Shown here: piece by piece, positions 1 to 8,051 of the stretch
How positions within the stretch are numbered: the stretch's first letter is position 1
Layout: every line of letters begins with the position of its first letter
Source of the DNA: Prochlorococcus sp. AG-686-P16
GTDB taxonomy: Bacteria; Cyanobacteriota; Cyanobacteriia; PCC-6307; Cyanobiaceae
NCBI GenBank assembly: GCA_003208695.1
Contig: QCVY01000019.1
Location: forward strand, 1-14,436
Length of the DNA: 14,436 bases
Reading direction: 5' to 3'
Notes under the pieces: model-generated
Seen by the model: the letters and a program-made list of their open reading frames with translations, nothing else
The model's database searches: none
Told to the model about the DNA's origin: nothing
Position numbers and translations under genes: made by a program

Positions 1-2
1 AA

Positions 3-1358
3 ATTAATAATGAAATCATTTTCACATTAGTAAAAAGATTATATGAAACTATTTTTATTGCATTTTTTAGTTGGCTAATAAGTATGATATTTGGGGTTAT
101 TTTTGGAATATTATCCTCAAAAATTTTTTATAAAATATTAAATTTACCAATATTTTTAAAGAGATTTTTAAATTTATTTTTAACTTTTATAAGATCGATT
201 CATGAAATAATTTGGGGACTTATATTAATGCAAATATATGGTATTAATTTTTCAATTGGGATAATAGCTATTTGCATTCCTTATATTGCAATAAATGCAA
301 AAGTTTTTAGTGAACAAATAGAAAATATTAATCTTAAAACTGTTGAATCAATTAAACAAATTAATGGTAAAAAATCTTCTTCTTTAATAACATTAGTTTG
401 GAATCCAGTGATAGATACCTTTAAAAATTTTGGGTTATACCGATTGGAATGTGCAATAAGAAGTACAGCAGTTTTAGGATTGTTTGGAGTTGGAGGAATA
501 GGCACAAGTATATTTTTATCCTTTCAAACTTTGAATTTCCGAGAACTATGGACTTATCTTTGGGGTTTAGCTTTTTTAATTATCATCTCAAAAGAACTAT
601 TAAACAAATTTAACCTCTCTAACTCTTCAAAGAAATTTTTGACTTCTTTTGTAATAGCTTTATTTTGTATTAGTTTATTTTCTTTATCTTTCTTTGTTTA
701 TTTTATATTTTATAAAAATGCAATACCTTTTAATTCAATCAATAATCTTTTGATATCAAACTTAAATTTTATTTCATATGATTTTTTAAAGCTATTATTA
801 GAGACAGTAGTTTTATGTCTTTTATCTACTGGAATAGCTATAAGTTTTCCTCCCATTTTTTTATTGATTTTAAATAATAAAATAGGAATTACAATTATCA
901 GAATAATCTCATTTTTATTTCGTTTAATACCACCGCCTATATTAATTTTATTACTCTTAATGTTTAATAATCCTTCAATATCTTTAGCAGCAATAACATT
1001 AGGGTTACATAACGCAGCAATAACAAGCAAATTACTTTTGGCGAATTTATATAACCAAGACAATAAAAAATATATTGCGATGAGATCATTAGGAGCTGCA
1101 AAGAGGTCTAGTTGGCTTTTCGGATTATTTGTTAAACAAGCAAATAGTTATTTAGCATATTGTGCTTATAGATCTGACATCATAATTCGAGAAACAGCTA
1201 TTCTGGGGGTAATTGGAAGTGTTGGTTTAGGTTGGCAACTTCAAGAATCATTGAGTTCATTTGCATGGGAGGAAGTCTTAGTAATTTTGATTGCTTATAG
1301 CTCAATTGCAATAATTGGAGAATTAATAAATGGTAAAATCAAAAGTAATCTAACTTGA
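3..1358 (+). CDS. phnE: Phosphonate-type ABC transporter permease, fused double permease (5' partial)
   Basis: This is an inner-membrane permease of the binding-protein-dependent ABC importer family, most like PhnE (phosphonate/phosphite uptake). The frame is open from the left edge. The codons before the first ATG at 84 already encode the usual permease start (a segment with LYETIFIAFFSWLIS), so the real start lies outside the window. The protein is strongly hydrophobic and contains two permease halves. The first half has an EAA-like cytoplasmic loop at about 340-425 (IKQINGKK followed by NPVIDTF). A hydrophobic linker follows at about 650-720. The second half has an EAA-like loop at about 1075-1150 (MRSLGAAKRSS). 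Such head-to-tail fusion differs from the usual single-domain PhnE. The binding protein and ATPase would be expected just upstream, out of view. PhnE is the best fit, but the substrate is inferred; another oxyanion or organic-phosphorus compound is possible. Confidence 0.75.
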   Translation: MNNEIIFTLVKRLYETIFIAFFSWLISMIFGVIFGILSSKIFYKILNLPIFLKRFLNLFLTFIRSIHEIIWGLILMQIYGINFSIGIIAICIPYIAINAKVFSEQIENINLKTVESIKQINGKKSSSLITLVWNPVIDTFKNFGLYRLECAIRSTAVLGLFGVGGIGTSIFLSFQTLNFRELWTYLWGLAFLIIISKELLNKFNLSNSSKKFLTSFVIALFCISLFSLSFFVYFIFYKNAIPFNSINNLLISNLNFISYDFLKLLLETVVLCLLSTGIAISFPPIFLLILNNKIGITIIRIISFLFRLIPPPILILLLLMFNNPSISLAAITLGLHNAAITSKLLLANLYNQDNKKYIAMRSLGAAKRSSWLFGLFVKQANSYLAYCAYRSDIIIRETAILGVIGSVGLGWQLQESLSSFAWEEVLVILIAYSSIAIIGELINGKIKSNLT

Positions 1359-1408
1359 TTAGTAATAAAAATCTTCTTAAATCAAGTGAAATAATTTAAA
1401 GGAACCTA

Positions 1409-2053
1409 GTGCCTGTTTTACCAAAACAATTGGTTGTAATTGGAGATAGTTCAGTATATGGATGGGGGGATACTGAAGGAGGAGGGTGGTGCGAGAGACT
1501 TAGAAAAGATTGGTCAAAATATCATGATTTTCCAATTATTTATCCTCTAGGTGTAAGAGGAGATGGAATTGAAAAGGTTTCTTTACGTTGGAAAAAAGAA
1601 TGGTCTTCAAGAGGTGAAACAAGAAGAAATAAACCCAAAGCTATCCTCTTGAATGTGGGTCTTAATGATACTCCAACAATTGGACAAAAAAATGGCCGGC
1701 ACCAATTAGAGATAAATGGATTCGAATATGGACTAGAAAGATTAATTTTTGAAATGAAGTCCCAAACTCAAGTTTTTGTAATTGGGCTAACTCCAGTTAA
1801 TGAAAAAAAAATGCCATTTGCTGGATGTTTATGGTATTCAAATGATTTCTGTCATTCTTATGAAAGAAGAATGGAAGAAGTCTGTATAAATCAAAATGTC
1901 CCTTTTCTGCCAACTTTTAGAGAAATGTACTCAGATAATAGAAGTAAGAATTGGATCACAAAGGATGGTATACACTTAAATGCGCATGGACATCTTTGGA
2001 TTTATCAACGTCTTAAAAGTTGGGATATTCTACAGAAATGGAAGGAATCCTAA
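1409..2053 (+). CDS. GDSL/SGNH-family esterase-lipase-like hydrolase
   Basis: This 214-aa protein belongs to the SGNH hydrolase superfamily, whose members cleave esters of lipids or sugars. Block I is near the N-terminus as VVIGDSSVYGWG, with Ser of GDSS as the predicted nucleophile. Block III is NVGLNDT at about residue 90, and block V is DGIHLNAHGH near the C-terminus, supplying the Asp/His pair. No signal peptide or membrane segment is evident, so it is probably cytoplasmic. The start is GTG at 1409, with an AAAGGA ribosome-binding sequence at 1398-1403 and block I a few residues in. It lies 50 bases after the permease on the same strand and may be cotranscribed with it. Its natural substrate cannot be read from the sequence. 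It converges on the DUF92 gene with only 17 bases between stop codons. Confidence 0.85.
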   Translation: MPVLPKQLVVIGDSSVYGWGDTEGGGWCERLRKDWSKYHDFPIIYPLGVRGDGIEKVSLRWKKEWSSRGETRRNKPKAILLNVGLNDTPTIGQKNGRHQLEINGFEYGLERLIFEMKSQTQVFVIGLTPVNEKKMPFAGCLWYSNDFCHSYERRMEEVCINQNVPFLPTFREMYSDNRSKNWITKDGIHLNAHGHLWIYQRLKSWDILQKWKES

Positions 2054-2070
2054 TTTTGATAAAAGGTAAT

Positions 2071-2814
2071 TTAATTAGAAATTTTGAGATAAAAAATTAG
2101 AACAAAAATAGCAATTATTGAAGAAATACTTGTTTGAATAGAATTTACTAATTCATTACTTAATTTATATTTGTCTTGAAATTTAGCTCCAATAAAACTT
2201 TCAGAAATTGTTGCTAAGAAACCAGAACTTGCAACTATCAAAAATTGATATTTTGTTGAAATAATATTTAAAACAAACATTATTAATGACATAAATATTG
2301 CCCCTAAGGCACTTGCTGCTGTTCCTTCTAAACTAATTCCTCCTTCCGTTCCACTTTCAACTTTTCTAAACGAAGTAATTAGATATGTATTCCTACCAAA
2401 TCTTTTTCCTATTTCACTTCCAAAAGTATCTGCCAACTTTGCGACAAAACTTGCAGCAAAACCAATTTTGTAAAAGACTAAATTAGTAAAATTCAATTTA
2501 ACCATTATTGCAAAAAATAATCCTGTTGCAGCCGAACCCCAAACATTTTCAGGACCTCTTTTACCACCTCTTTTTTCAGCTATACCTTTTTCATTTTTAA
2601 ATTTATAACCAATTTTTGTCACAAGAGAGCCTAGTAATAAATAAATTACAACAGAGCTCCAACCTTGCCATGAAAGACATCCCCATAAAATAGACCCTAA
2701 TACCCCAGCACTTATCCACCCCCCTTTTGTCATTAATGGAACTCTAAAAAACAAAGAAATTAGAATAAAATTAATTAAAAAACCAAGTAAAAAATCATTA
2801 GAAAGTAAATTCAT
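2071..2814 (-). CDS. DUF92 / TIGR00297 membrane protein, VTE6-like (possible phytyl-phosphate kinase)
   Basis: This 247-aa multispanning membrane protein is of the DUF92 family. Family hallmarks are the segment KRGGKRGPENVWGSAATG at about residues 81-98 and the conserved loop FVAKLADTFGSEIGKRFGR followed by SGTEGGISLEGT in the middle. About six hydrophobic segments are visible. In plants and cyanobacteria the related VTE6 protein phosphorylates phytyl phosphate to phytyl diphosphate, feeding tocopherol and phylloquinone synthesis and recycling chlorophyll phytol. That role is family knowledge applied here, not something the sequence proves. It is the last gene of a three-gene minus-strand operon, starting 4 bases after the rsmE stop codon. 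Convergent with the GDSL gene. Confidence 0.85.
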   Translation of the reverse strand: MNLLSNDFLLGFLINFILISLFFRVPLMTKGGWISAGVLGSILWGCLSWQGWSSVVIYLLLGSLVTKIGYKFKNEKGIAEKRGGKRGPENVWGSAATGLFFAIMVKLNFTNLVFYKIGFAASFVAKLADTFGSEIGKRFGRNTYLITSFRKVESGTEGGISLEGTAASALGAIFMSLIMFVLNIISTKYQFLIVASSGFLATISESFIGAKFQDKYKLSNELVNSIQTSISSIIAIFVLIFYLKISN

Positions 2815-2818
2815 TTTT

Positions 2819-3592
2819 TTAAAGTATTAATTTGAGATCCTTACGCCATTGACTAAGAATTGAAGTTGCATTAACAGTAGCTGTTGAAGTTCTTAAAATG
2901 GATTCTGAAAGTTTTACAAAGGCAATTTTATTTTTTATAAAAAATTCAATTTCAACTTTGGACCATCCTCCTTCCGGTCCAATCAAATTCCATAAAACTC
3001 CTCCTTTTTTATAGAAAAGACTTTGTTTTTTTTTTAACCAATGGTTTAAATTATCAGAGCTATCATCTCTTGTAATAGATACTGAAATAATATCTTTATT
3101 TTCTATAGAATTTATCCAGTCGAATACATTAATATCACTCAAAATATATGGTCTCCATAATCTCTCACATTGTTCAACAGCTTCATTGATAATAGAATCC
3201 CATCTTATAAGTTTATTTGAGAAGTTGGTATACTTCCTAACCTGTCTATCTGAATTTAAAGGTTGTATAAAATCAATTCCTATTTCAGTACACATTTTTA
3301 GAATATCTTCAAAACCATTTTTAGGAATAACAACAGCTATTCCTAATAAAATTTTTTCTTTTTCTTGAAATAAATAAGGATTGTTAATATTGTTTATCTT
3401 TATAAAATTGTCCTCTAAGTTTATAGCTTTCCATAATGAACCTTGGCCATTAGTGATAAATATTTCTTTACCAATTTTTATTCGCATTACTTTATTTATA
3501 TAGCGCGCTTCATTATTTGTAAGTTTTAAATTATTGTTCTTGTTATTAATTATTCTTTCATTCTGTATAAATAATCTTGTTAAATCATCCAT
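2819..3592 (-). CDS. rsmE: 16S rRNA (uracil(1498)-N(3))-methyltransferase RsmE
   Basis: This 257-aa SPOUT-class (trefoil-knot) methyltransferase methylates N3 of U1498 in helix 44 of 16S rRNA using S-adenosylmethionine. The N-terminal third is the PUA-like RNA-binding domain (HYINKVMRIKIG-like region with ITNGQG, here ARYINKVMR). The C-terminal knot carries the family signatures QCERLWRP (around residue 140), LIGPEGGWS (around residue 208) and the SAM-binding ending LSESILRTSTATVNA. Length is normal for RsmE. The ATG at 3592 has no clear Shine-Dalgarno sequence. The gene starts 9 bases after the DUF3531 stop and is followed 4 bases later by the DUF92 gene, so the three are most likely cotranscribed. 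Compared with the common LRTETA motif the Glu is Ser here, a minor deviation. Confidence 0.95.
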   Translation of the reverse strand: MDDLTRLFIQNERIINNKNNNLKLTNNEARYINKVMRIKIGKEIFITNGQGSLWKAINLEDNFIKINNINNPYLFQEKEKILLGIAVVIPKNGFEDILKMCTEIGIDFIQPLNSDRQVRKYTNFSNKLIRWDSIINEAVEQCERLWRPYILSDINVFDWINSIENKDIISVSITRDDSSDNLNHWLKKKQSLFYKKGGVLWNLIGPEGGWSKVEIEFFIKNKIAFVKLSESILRTSTATVNATSILSQWRKDLKLIL

Positions 3593-3601
3593 ATATAAAA
3601 A

Positions 3602-4045
3602 TCAATTTTTAAAAACCAAATCTTCATGTTCCTCTATCGACCAATCACTATTTTCTCCCCCAATTATTAACTCATCAATTTTTACATAATTATTAGATAT
3701 CTCATTTAACGCATTTATTAAAATATCAATAGAAAGTGAATCTGAAGTCCCAAAATCAACCCAACTTCTTGACCACAAATTTTGATATTCCATAACACCT
3801 AAATTATGCATCAAGGCAGGAAGTGCAGATTCTTTTTGTTCATTATCATATGACATCCAACTTAAATCAGAACCCTCTTCATGAGTTTGTAGATTTTCAG
3901 AATTAAAACCGCCTAACCTTCCTAAAACATACCAACTATCAAAAACTCCATCTAAGTAGTTTTTTTCTGCTTCAGTAGGTATTTCAAAGAATTTTATCCA
4001 AATCCAACAATTAAAAGGATCAACTTCCCTAAATGAGATATTCAT
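3602..4045 (-). CDS. DUF3531 family protein
   Basis: This soluble protein of about 147 aa matches the DUF3531 family, which is confined largely to cyanobacteria and plastid-bearing eukaryotes and has no established biochemical role. Visible landmarks are FREVDPFNCWIW at the N-terminus, FDSWYVLGRLGGFN in the first third, and LMHNLGVMEYQNLWSRSWVDFGTSD in separate stretches further on; it is rich in Trp and acidic residues. I chose the ATG at 4045. The frame is open to a TTG at 4096, but that longer version would overlap the divergent ATPase gene region, and the conserved part begins only just after the ATG. It is the first gene of the minus-strand operon with rsmE and DUF92, so its promoter must lie in the divergent region at about 4046-4129. 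Confidence 0.85.
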   Translation of the reverse strand: MNISFREVDPFNCWIWIKFFEIPTEAEKNYLDGVFDSWYVLGRLGGFNSENLQTHEEGSDLSWMSYDNEQKESALPALMHNLGVMEYQNLWSRSWVDFGTSDSLSIDILINALNEISNNYVKIDELIIGGENSDWSIEEHEDLVFKN

Positions 4046-4129
4046 TTTTGCTGTTATTTTTTTTAGATCTATAGCTATTATAAGTTGATAATTCAAAGTT
4101 TAAATTTTATACCTACAACTAAATTAATA

Positions 4130-4777
4130 ATGCTTGATTTAAAAGACATTACTTATCAACCTCAAACAGGAAATAAAAAAATAATAGATGGTATTAGTTT
4201 TAATCTTAATGAAAATGAAATTATATTAATTTGTGGTAAAAGTGGTTCAGGGAAAACTACTCTATTGGAAATAATAAGTGGACTAATTACTCCTCAGAGA
4301 GGAAAAATTACTTGGAAAAATAAAAATATCACTGCAAGGCAAAGAAGATGGATAAGTGGAGTAGTATTCCAATTCCCAGAAAGATACTTTTTAGGAACAA
4401 CCATTGGGAAAGAATTAAAAATTGGTTATAAATCATTGAGAGAGAAAAATATAGAGCAAGTTTTAAAAAAAGTTGGGCTATCAAATATAAATCTTACTCA
4501 ACCCCCTGAGAAATTAAGTGGTGGTCAACAGAGAAGATTAGCTGTAGCAGTTCAACTAATGAGAAATCCAACTATTCTTTTACTTGACGAACCAACTGCT
4601 GGGCTTGATTGGTCAATGAAAAATGATGTTAAGAATTTAGTTCTCAATCTCAAAAATAAAAATACAATAATTATCGTTACTCATGAACCCTCATTATTTG
4701 AGGGGATACCCTCTAAAGTATTAGTTCTTGAACAAGGAAAGATTAAAGTATTAACGAAAGAAAATTATGGGGGATAA
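4130..4777 (+). CDS. ABC transporter ATP-binding protein, ECF/CbiO-like
   Basis: This 215-aa nucleotide-binding subunit hydrolyses ATP on the cytoplasmic side of an ABC transporter. Walker A is GKSGSGKT (residues 36-43). The Q-loop reads VFQFPERYF (around 79-87), an FQFPE form typical of energy-coupling-factor ATPases (EcfA/CbiO). The ABC signature is LSGGQQRR (129-136), Walker B is ILLLDEPT (149-156), and the switch histidine is VTHEP (His185). The start is ATG at 4130; an upstream in-frame TTG at 4085 would add a non-homologous leader. No permease is adjacent, so its membrane partner and substrate are unknown; lone ECF-type ATPases with the T component elsewhere are common. Its last 11 bases overlap hslO, suggesting translational coupling. 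Confidence 0.9.
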   Translation: MLDLKDITYQPQTGNKKIIDGISFNLNENEIILICGKSGSGKTTLLEIISGLITPQRGKITWKNKNITARQRRWISGVVFQFPERYFLGTTIGKELKIGYKSLREKNIEQVLKKVGLSNINLTQPPEKLSGGQQRRLAVAVQLMRNPTILLLDEPTAGLDWSMKNDVKNLVLNLKNKNTIIIVTHEPSLFEGIPSKVLVLEQGKIKVLTKENYGG

Positions 4778-5669
4778 AATTGTACGCGCAACTGCGGCTA
4801 ATGGTGGAATAAGGTTAGTTGCGGTATTAACAACAAATGCGTCAATGGAAGCGAAAGAAAGGCATGAATTGTCTTATCTAACTACCTCTATCCTGGGGAG
4901 AGCTTTCAGCGCCTCTCTTCTATTAGCAAGTTCGATGAAAGTAATGCATGGGAGAGTCACTTTAAGAGTAAGATCTGATGGTCCTTTAAAGGGATTACTT
5001 GTGGATGCGGGCAGAGATGGGAAAGTTAGAGGTTATGTAGGAAATCCTAATTTGGAATTAGATTTAGTCAAAACCAAGTCAAATCAATATTCTTTTGATT
5101 TCACCAAAGCATTAGGGACAGGCTATTTGAATGTTATTCGGGATAATGGTTTTGGAGAACCTTTTACCAGCACTGTTGAGTTAGTTAATGGAAATATTGC
5201 TGAAGATTTAGCGTCTTATTTATATCACTCTGAGCAGACTCCTTCTGCTGTATTTATTGGGGAAAAGATTCAAAATAAAAATATTATTTCTAGCGGAGGA
5301 TTGTTAGCTCAAGTTTTGCCAAAGAAAGAAACTGATCCCTTATTAGTTTCGCTGCTCGAGGAAAGATGTAAAGAAATTAATTCTTTTAGTGAAGACTTAT
5401 TTAAATCAAAAGATAATCTTCTTTCACTAATAAAAAATATATTTCCAGATATTGACGATAAATCAATTTCCGAGAAAGCTCGAACTCAAGAAGTTAGATT
5501 TGAATGTAGGTGCTCTAGACAGAGAAGTTTAAATGCAATGAAAATGCTTGATAAAAAAGAGTTAGAAGATATTTTAATTAAAGAAGGAAAAGCTGAATTA
5601 GTTTGCGAATTCTGCAAGAATAAATATCTTATAAATTCTGAAGAGATTAAAGAGATGATTAAAAATTAA
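4767..5669 (+). CDS. hslO: Hsp33 redox-regulated molecular chaperone HslO
   Basis: This 300-aa cytoplasmic holdase chaperone is activated by oxidation together with heat or unfolding. The N-terminal domain begins IVRATAANGGIRLVAV and includes LRVRSDGPLKGLLVDA, both typical of Hsp33. The C-terminal redox switch has all four zinc cysteines: C247 and C249 (ECRCS) and C280 and C283 (CEFC). In the reduced state these hold zinc; oxidation forms two disulfides and unfolds the linker. The ATG at 4767 lies inside the end of the upstream ABC ATPase gene (11-base overlap). Length is normal. It converges with the CPP1-like gene with one base between stop codons and no visible terminator, so transcripts from the two strands should overlap at their ends. 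Confidence 0.95.
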   Translation: MGDKIVRATAANGGIRLVAVLTTNASMEAKERHELSYLTTSILGRAFSASLLLASSMKVMHGRVTLRVRSDGPLKGLLVDAGRDGKVRGYVGNPNLELDLVKTKSNQYSFDFTKALGTGYLNVIRDNGFGEPFTSTVELVNGNIAEDLASYLYHSEQTPSAVFIGEKIQNKNIISSGGLLAQVLPKKETDPLLVSLLEERCKEINSFSEDLFKSKDNLLSLIKNIFPDIDDKSISEKARTQEVRFECRCSRQRSLNAMKMLDKKELEDILIKEGKAELVCEFCKNKYLINSEEIKEMIKN

Positions 5670-5670
5670 T

Positions 5671-6333
5671 TTAAAGGAAAATTACTCCTATCCATAATAT
5701 TATCATTGCTGGTAAACTTTGAATTTTTTGAATTGATAAAGAGTTATTAGATATTTCCTGAATAAATGAGTTAGTTTCAAATAAACCTCCAAATATTAAT
5801 CCTATTGAAAGAAAAGTCACACTCCATCCGAGAGAACTAATAAACTTTTTACCTGATTTAATTTGAATATAAGTAAGGATTAAAGTTGAAATAGAAAGCA
5901 GAAGTCTGTTGTAAGAATCAGGACTTATTAAAAGTATTATCAAAAATAATAATCCAACAGATAATTTGATTGAAAGATTATCAAAAGATGGAGGAGTTAT
6001 TTTGGGAAGGCTATATTCGTTTGACTTGTTACCATTATTATTTAAATTTTTTATTTTTGATAAAAGCGGGAAATCATTATTAATGAGTTTCTCTTTCTTA
6101 GACGCATTTTGAGCTTCGAAACTAACATTCCCCGACTGTCTTGCTTTCAAACTACCCATTAACAATTGATCAAAAGATGATTCTATTTTTGCCTTAAGTA
6201 GTAGATCTTCACCAGCCTCCTTAACTTTAAAATCTCTTGCTTTTTGTATATCTTCAAAATCGGCACCCTCGTCAATACCTAATATTTCATAGGGAGTTTT
6301 ATCTGGATTATTTTTGCTTTTATTTGAATCCAA
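5671..6333 (-). CDS. CPP1-like (DUF3353) J-domain-like membrane protein
   Basis: This 220-aa protein resembles the CPP1 family (chaperone-like protein of POR, DUF3353). In plants CPP1 stabilises light-dependent protochlorophyllide oxidoreductase; that function is family knowledge and unproven here. The N-terminal J-like domain at about residues 13-65 reads TPYEILGIDEGADFEDIQKARD and lacks the HPD tripeptide of true DnaJ proteins. A polar linker (about 75-110) follows, then a C-terminal region (about 120-220) with three to four hydrophobic membrane segments. No ATG lies before the domain: an in-frame stop occurs upstream (6361-6363) and the only sensible start is TTG at 6333. It is the last gene of a same-strand group with prfC (51 bases upstream). 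Confidence 0.8.
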   Translation of the reverse strand: MDSNKSKNNPDKTPYEILGIDEGADFEDIQKARDFKVKEAGEDLLLKAKIESSFDQLLMGSLKARQSGNVSFEAQNASKKEKLINNDFPLLSKIKNLNNNGNKSNEYSLPKITPPSFDNLSIKLSVGLLFLIILLISPDSYNRLLLSISTLILTYIQIKSGKKFISSLGWSVTFLSIGLIFGGLFETNSFIQEISNNSLSIQKIQSLPAMIILWIGVIFL

Positions 6334-6384
6334 TTGTTTTTTACAATACCTATAGATTAACTAATTTTATTATCCAATAGGACT

Positions 6385-8022
6385 TTATAAAACAATTGGT
6401 TCCACTCCGCTAACAACAGGTGCTACTTTTTTTAAATCTAAATTATCATTATCTTCAATAAATTGATTAAGATTCCACTGATTTTTAAAAAGAATCACTG
6501 GCCTGTTCCAGCAATCCTTTACTACTTTGCAATTAAAGATCCTTCCTAATTCGTCAATAGCTGACCATCCATCTGAAACCCATCGTGCCAATTGGTATGG
6601 CATAGATTCAAGATTGGCATCTACACCATATTCATTTTTTAATCTATGAATAACTACTTCCAACTGTAATTGTCCAACGGCTGCAAGGATAGGATCTCTT
6701 TTGCTCTCATCAAAGTCATAAAGTATTTGAACAGCACCTTCCTCACGAAGTTCGTTTACTCCCTTCCTAAAGTTTTTAAATGCTGAGGGGTTTGGATTTC
6801 TAAGCCAACTAAATATTTCAGGACTAAAGGAGGGTATACCCTCATATTCAAGATGAGTGCCTGTATATAAAGTATCCCCGATAGAAAACATTCCAGGGTT
6901 ATTAAGTCCAATTACATCACCAGGATAGGCATCATCAACTACTTCTCTTTCTTGACCAAATATTTTTTGAGGTCGAGATAATCTAATAGTTCTTCCTGTT
7001 CTAGAGTGTTTGACTGACATATCCTTTTCAAATTTTCCACTACAAACTCTTATAAAAGCAACTCTATCTCTATGCTTTGGATCCATATTTGCCTGTAACT
7101 TAAATACGAAACCGCTAAATTCATCGCTTGCAGGCTCTATATCTCCTTTATTACTATTTCTTGAAGTTGGTTTTTGAGCCATTTTTAAAAAGCTATCTAA
7201 AAAGGGTCTTACCCCAAAATTTGTCATCGCCGAGCCAAAGAAAACAGGAGTAAGTGAACCATTAAAAATTTCTTCTTTTTCTAATTTCGAACCTGCCTCA
7301 TCAAGGACCTCAAGCTCTTCAAGAGAGATATCAAGTAATTCTTTCTCTACATATTTTGAAAGTTCTTTATCATCTAAACTCATTCTTTTCTCATTTGACT
7401 GTTTTCCTCTAATAGCTTTATCAAATAAAATAACCTCTCTTGTAAATCTATCAATAACTCCTCTAAATTCCTCACCTATACCAATCGGCCAATTAACCGG
7501 CAAAGTATTTAAACCAAGCTCTGATTCAATTTCATCAAGCAAAGAAAAAGGTTCTCTACCTGGTCTATCCATCTTGTTTATAAAAGTAAAAATAGGTATT
7601 TTTCTCATTCTGCATACCTCAAATAATTTTCTTGTTTGAGGTTCTAATCCTTTAGCGGCATCTTCAAGCATTACTGCATTGTCTGCGGCAGCTAAAGTTC
7701 TATATGTATCTTCAGAAAAATCTTTGTGACCAGGAGTATCCAAAAGATTTATTACTGATTTTTCATATTCAAACTGCAAAACAGTTGAAGTAATTGAAAT
7801 ACCCCTCTGTTTTTCAAGTTCCATCCAATCAGAAGTTGCTTTCCTTTGATTACCTCTTGCTTTTACTGCCCCTGCTTGCTGTATAGCACCTCCATACAAA
7901 AGAAGTTTTTCAGTGAGAGTTGTTTTACCAGCATCAGGATGTGAAATAATCGCAAAGTTCCTTCTTTTATTTACCGCCTCTAAGATATTTTTATTATTAA
8001 AGTTTTTAGTACTTGTACTCAT
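6385..8022 (-). CDS. prfC: Peptide chain release factor 3 (RF3)
   Basis: This 545-aa translational GTPase helps remove RF1/RF2 from the ribosome after termination. G1 is HPDAGKTT (residues 28-35) and switch I is QRGISITST (72-80). G3 is DTPGH (95-99) and G4 is NKMD (149-152). The stretch IQQAGAVKARGNQRKATSDW distinguishes RF3 from EF-G. Domains II and III follow (DRVAFIRVCSGKFEKDMSVKH region; QLQLEVVIHRLKNEYGV region). Length is close to the usual 525-545 aa and the ATG at 8022 fits well. It starts 29 bases after the methyltransferase stop on the same strand and is followed 51 bases later by the CPP1-like gene, a probable three-gene unit without an obvious functional theme. Confidence 0.96.
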   Translation of the reverse strand: MSTSTKNFNNKNILEAVNKRRNFAIISHPDAGKTTLTEKLLLYGGAIQQAGAVKARGNQRKATSDWMELEKQRGISITSTVLQFEYEKSVINLLDTPGHKDFSEDTYRTLAAADNAVMLEDAAKGLEPQTRKLFEVCRMRKIPIFTFINKMDRPGREPFSLLDEIESELGLNTLPVNWPIGIGEEFRGVIDRFTREVILFDKAIRGKQSNEKRMSLDDKELSKYVEKELLDISLEELEVLDEAGSKLEKEEIFNGSLTPVFFGSAMTNFGVRPFLDSFLKMAQKPTSRNSNKGDIEPASDEFSGFVFKLQANMDPKHRDRVAFIRVCSGKFEKDMSVKHSRTGRTIRLSRPQKIFGQEREVVDDAYPGDVIGLNNPGMFSIGDTLYTGTHLEYEGIPSFSPEIFSWLRNPNPSAFKNFRKGVNELREEGAVQILYDFDESKRDPILAAVGQLQLEVVIHRLKNEYGVDANLESMPYQLARWVSDGWSAIDELGRIFNCKVVKDCWNRPVILFKNQWNLNQFIEDNDNLDLKKVAPVVSGVEPIVL

Positions 8023-8051
8023 TAAATTCTATTTTAACAATCCCACTAATT

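Noticed and set aside
4046..4096. Longer DUF3531 protein starting at TTG 4096, and longer ATPase starting at TTG 4085
   Set aside because: Both extensions use TTG and would overlap each other on opposite strands; good ATG starts at 4045 and 4130 sit right before the conserved parts.
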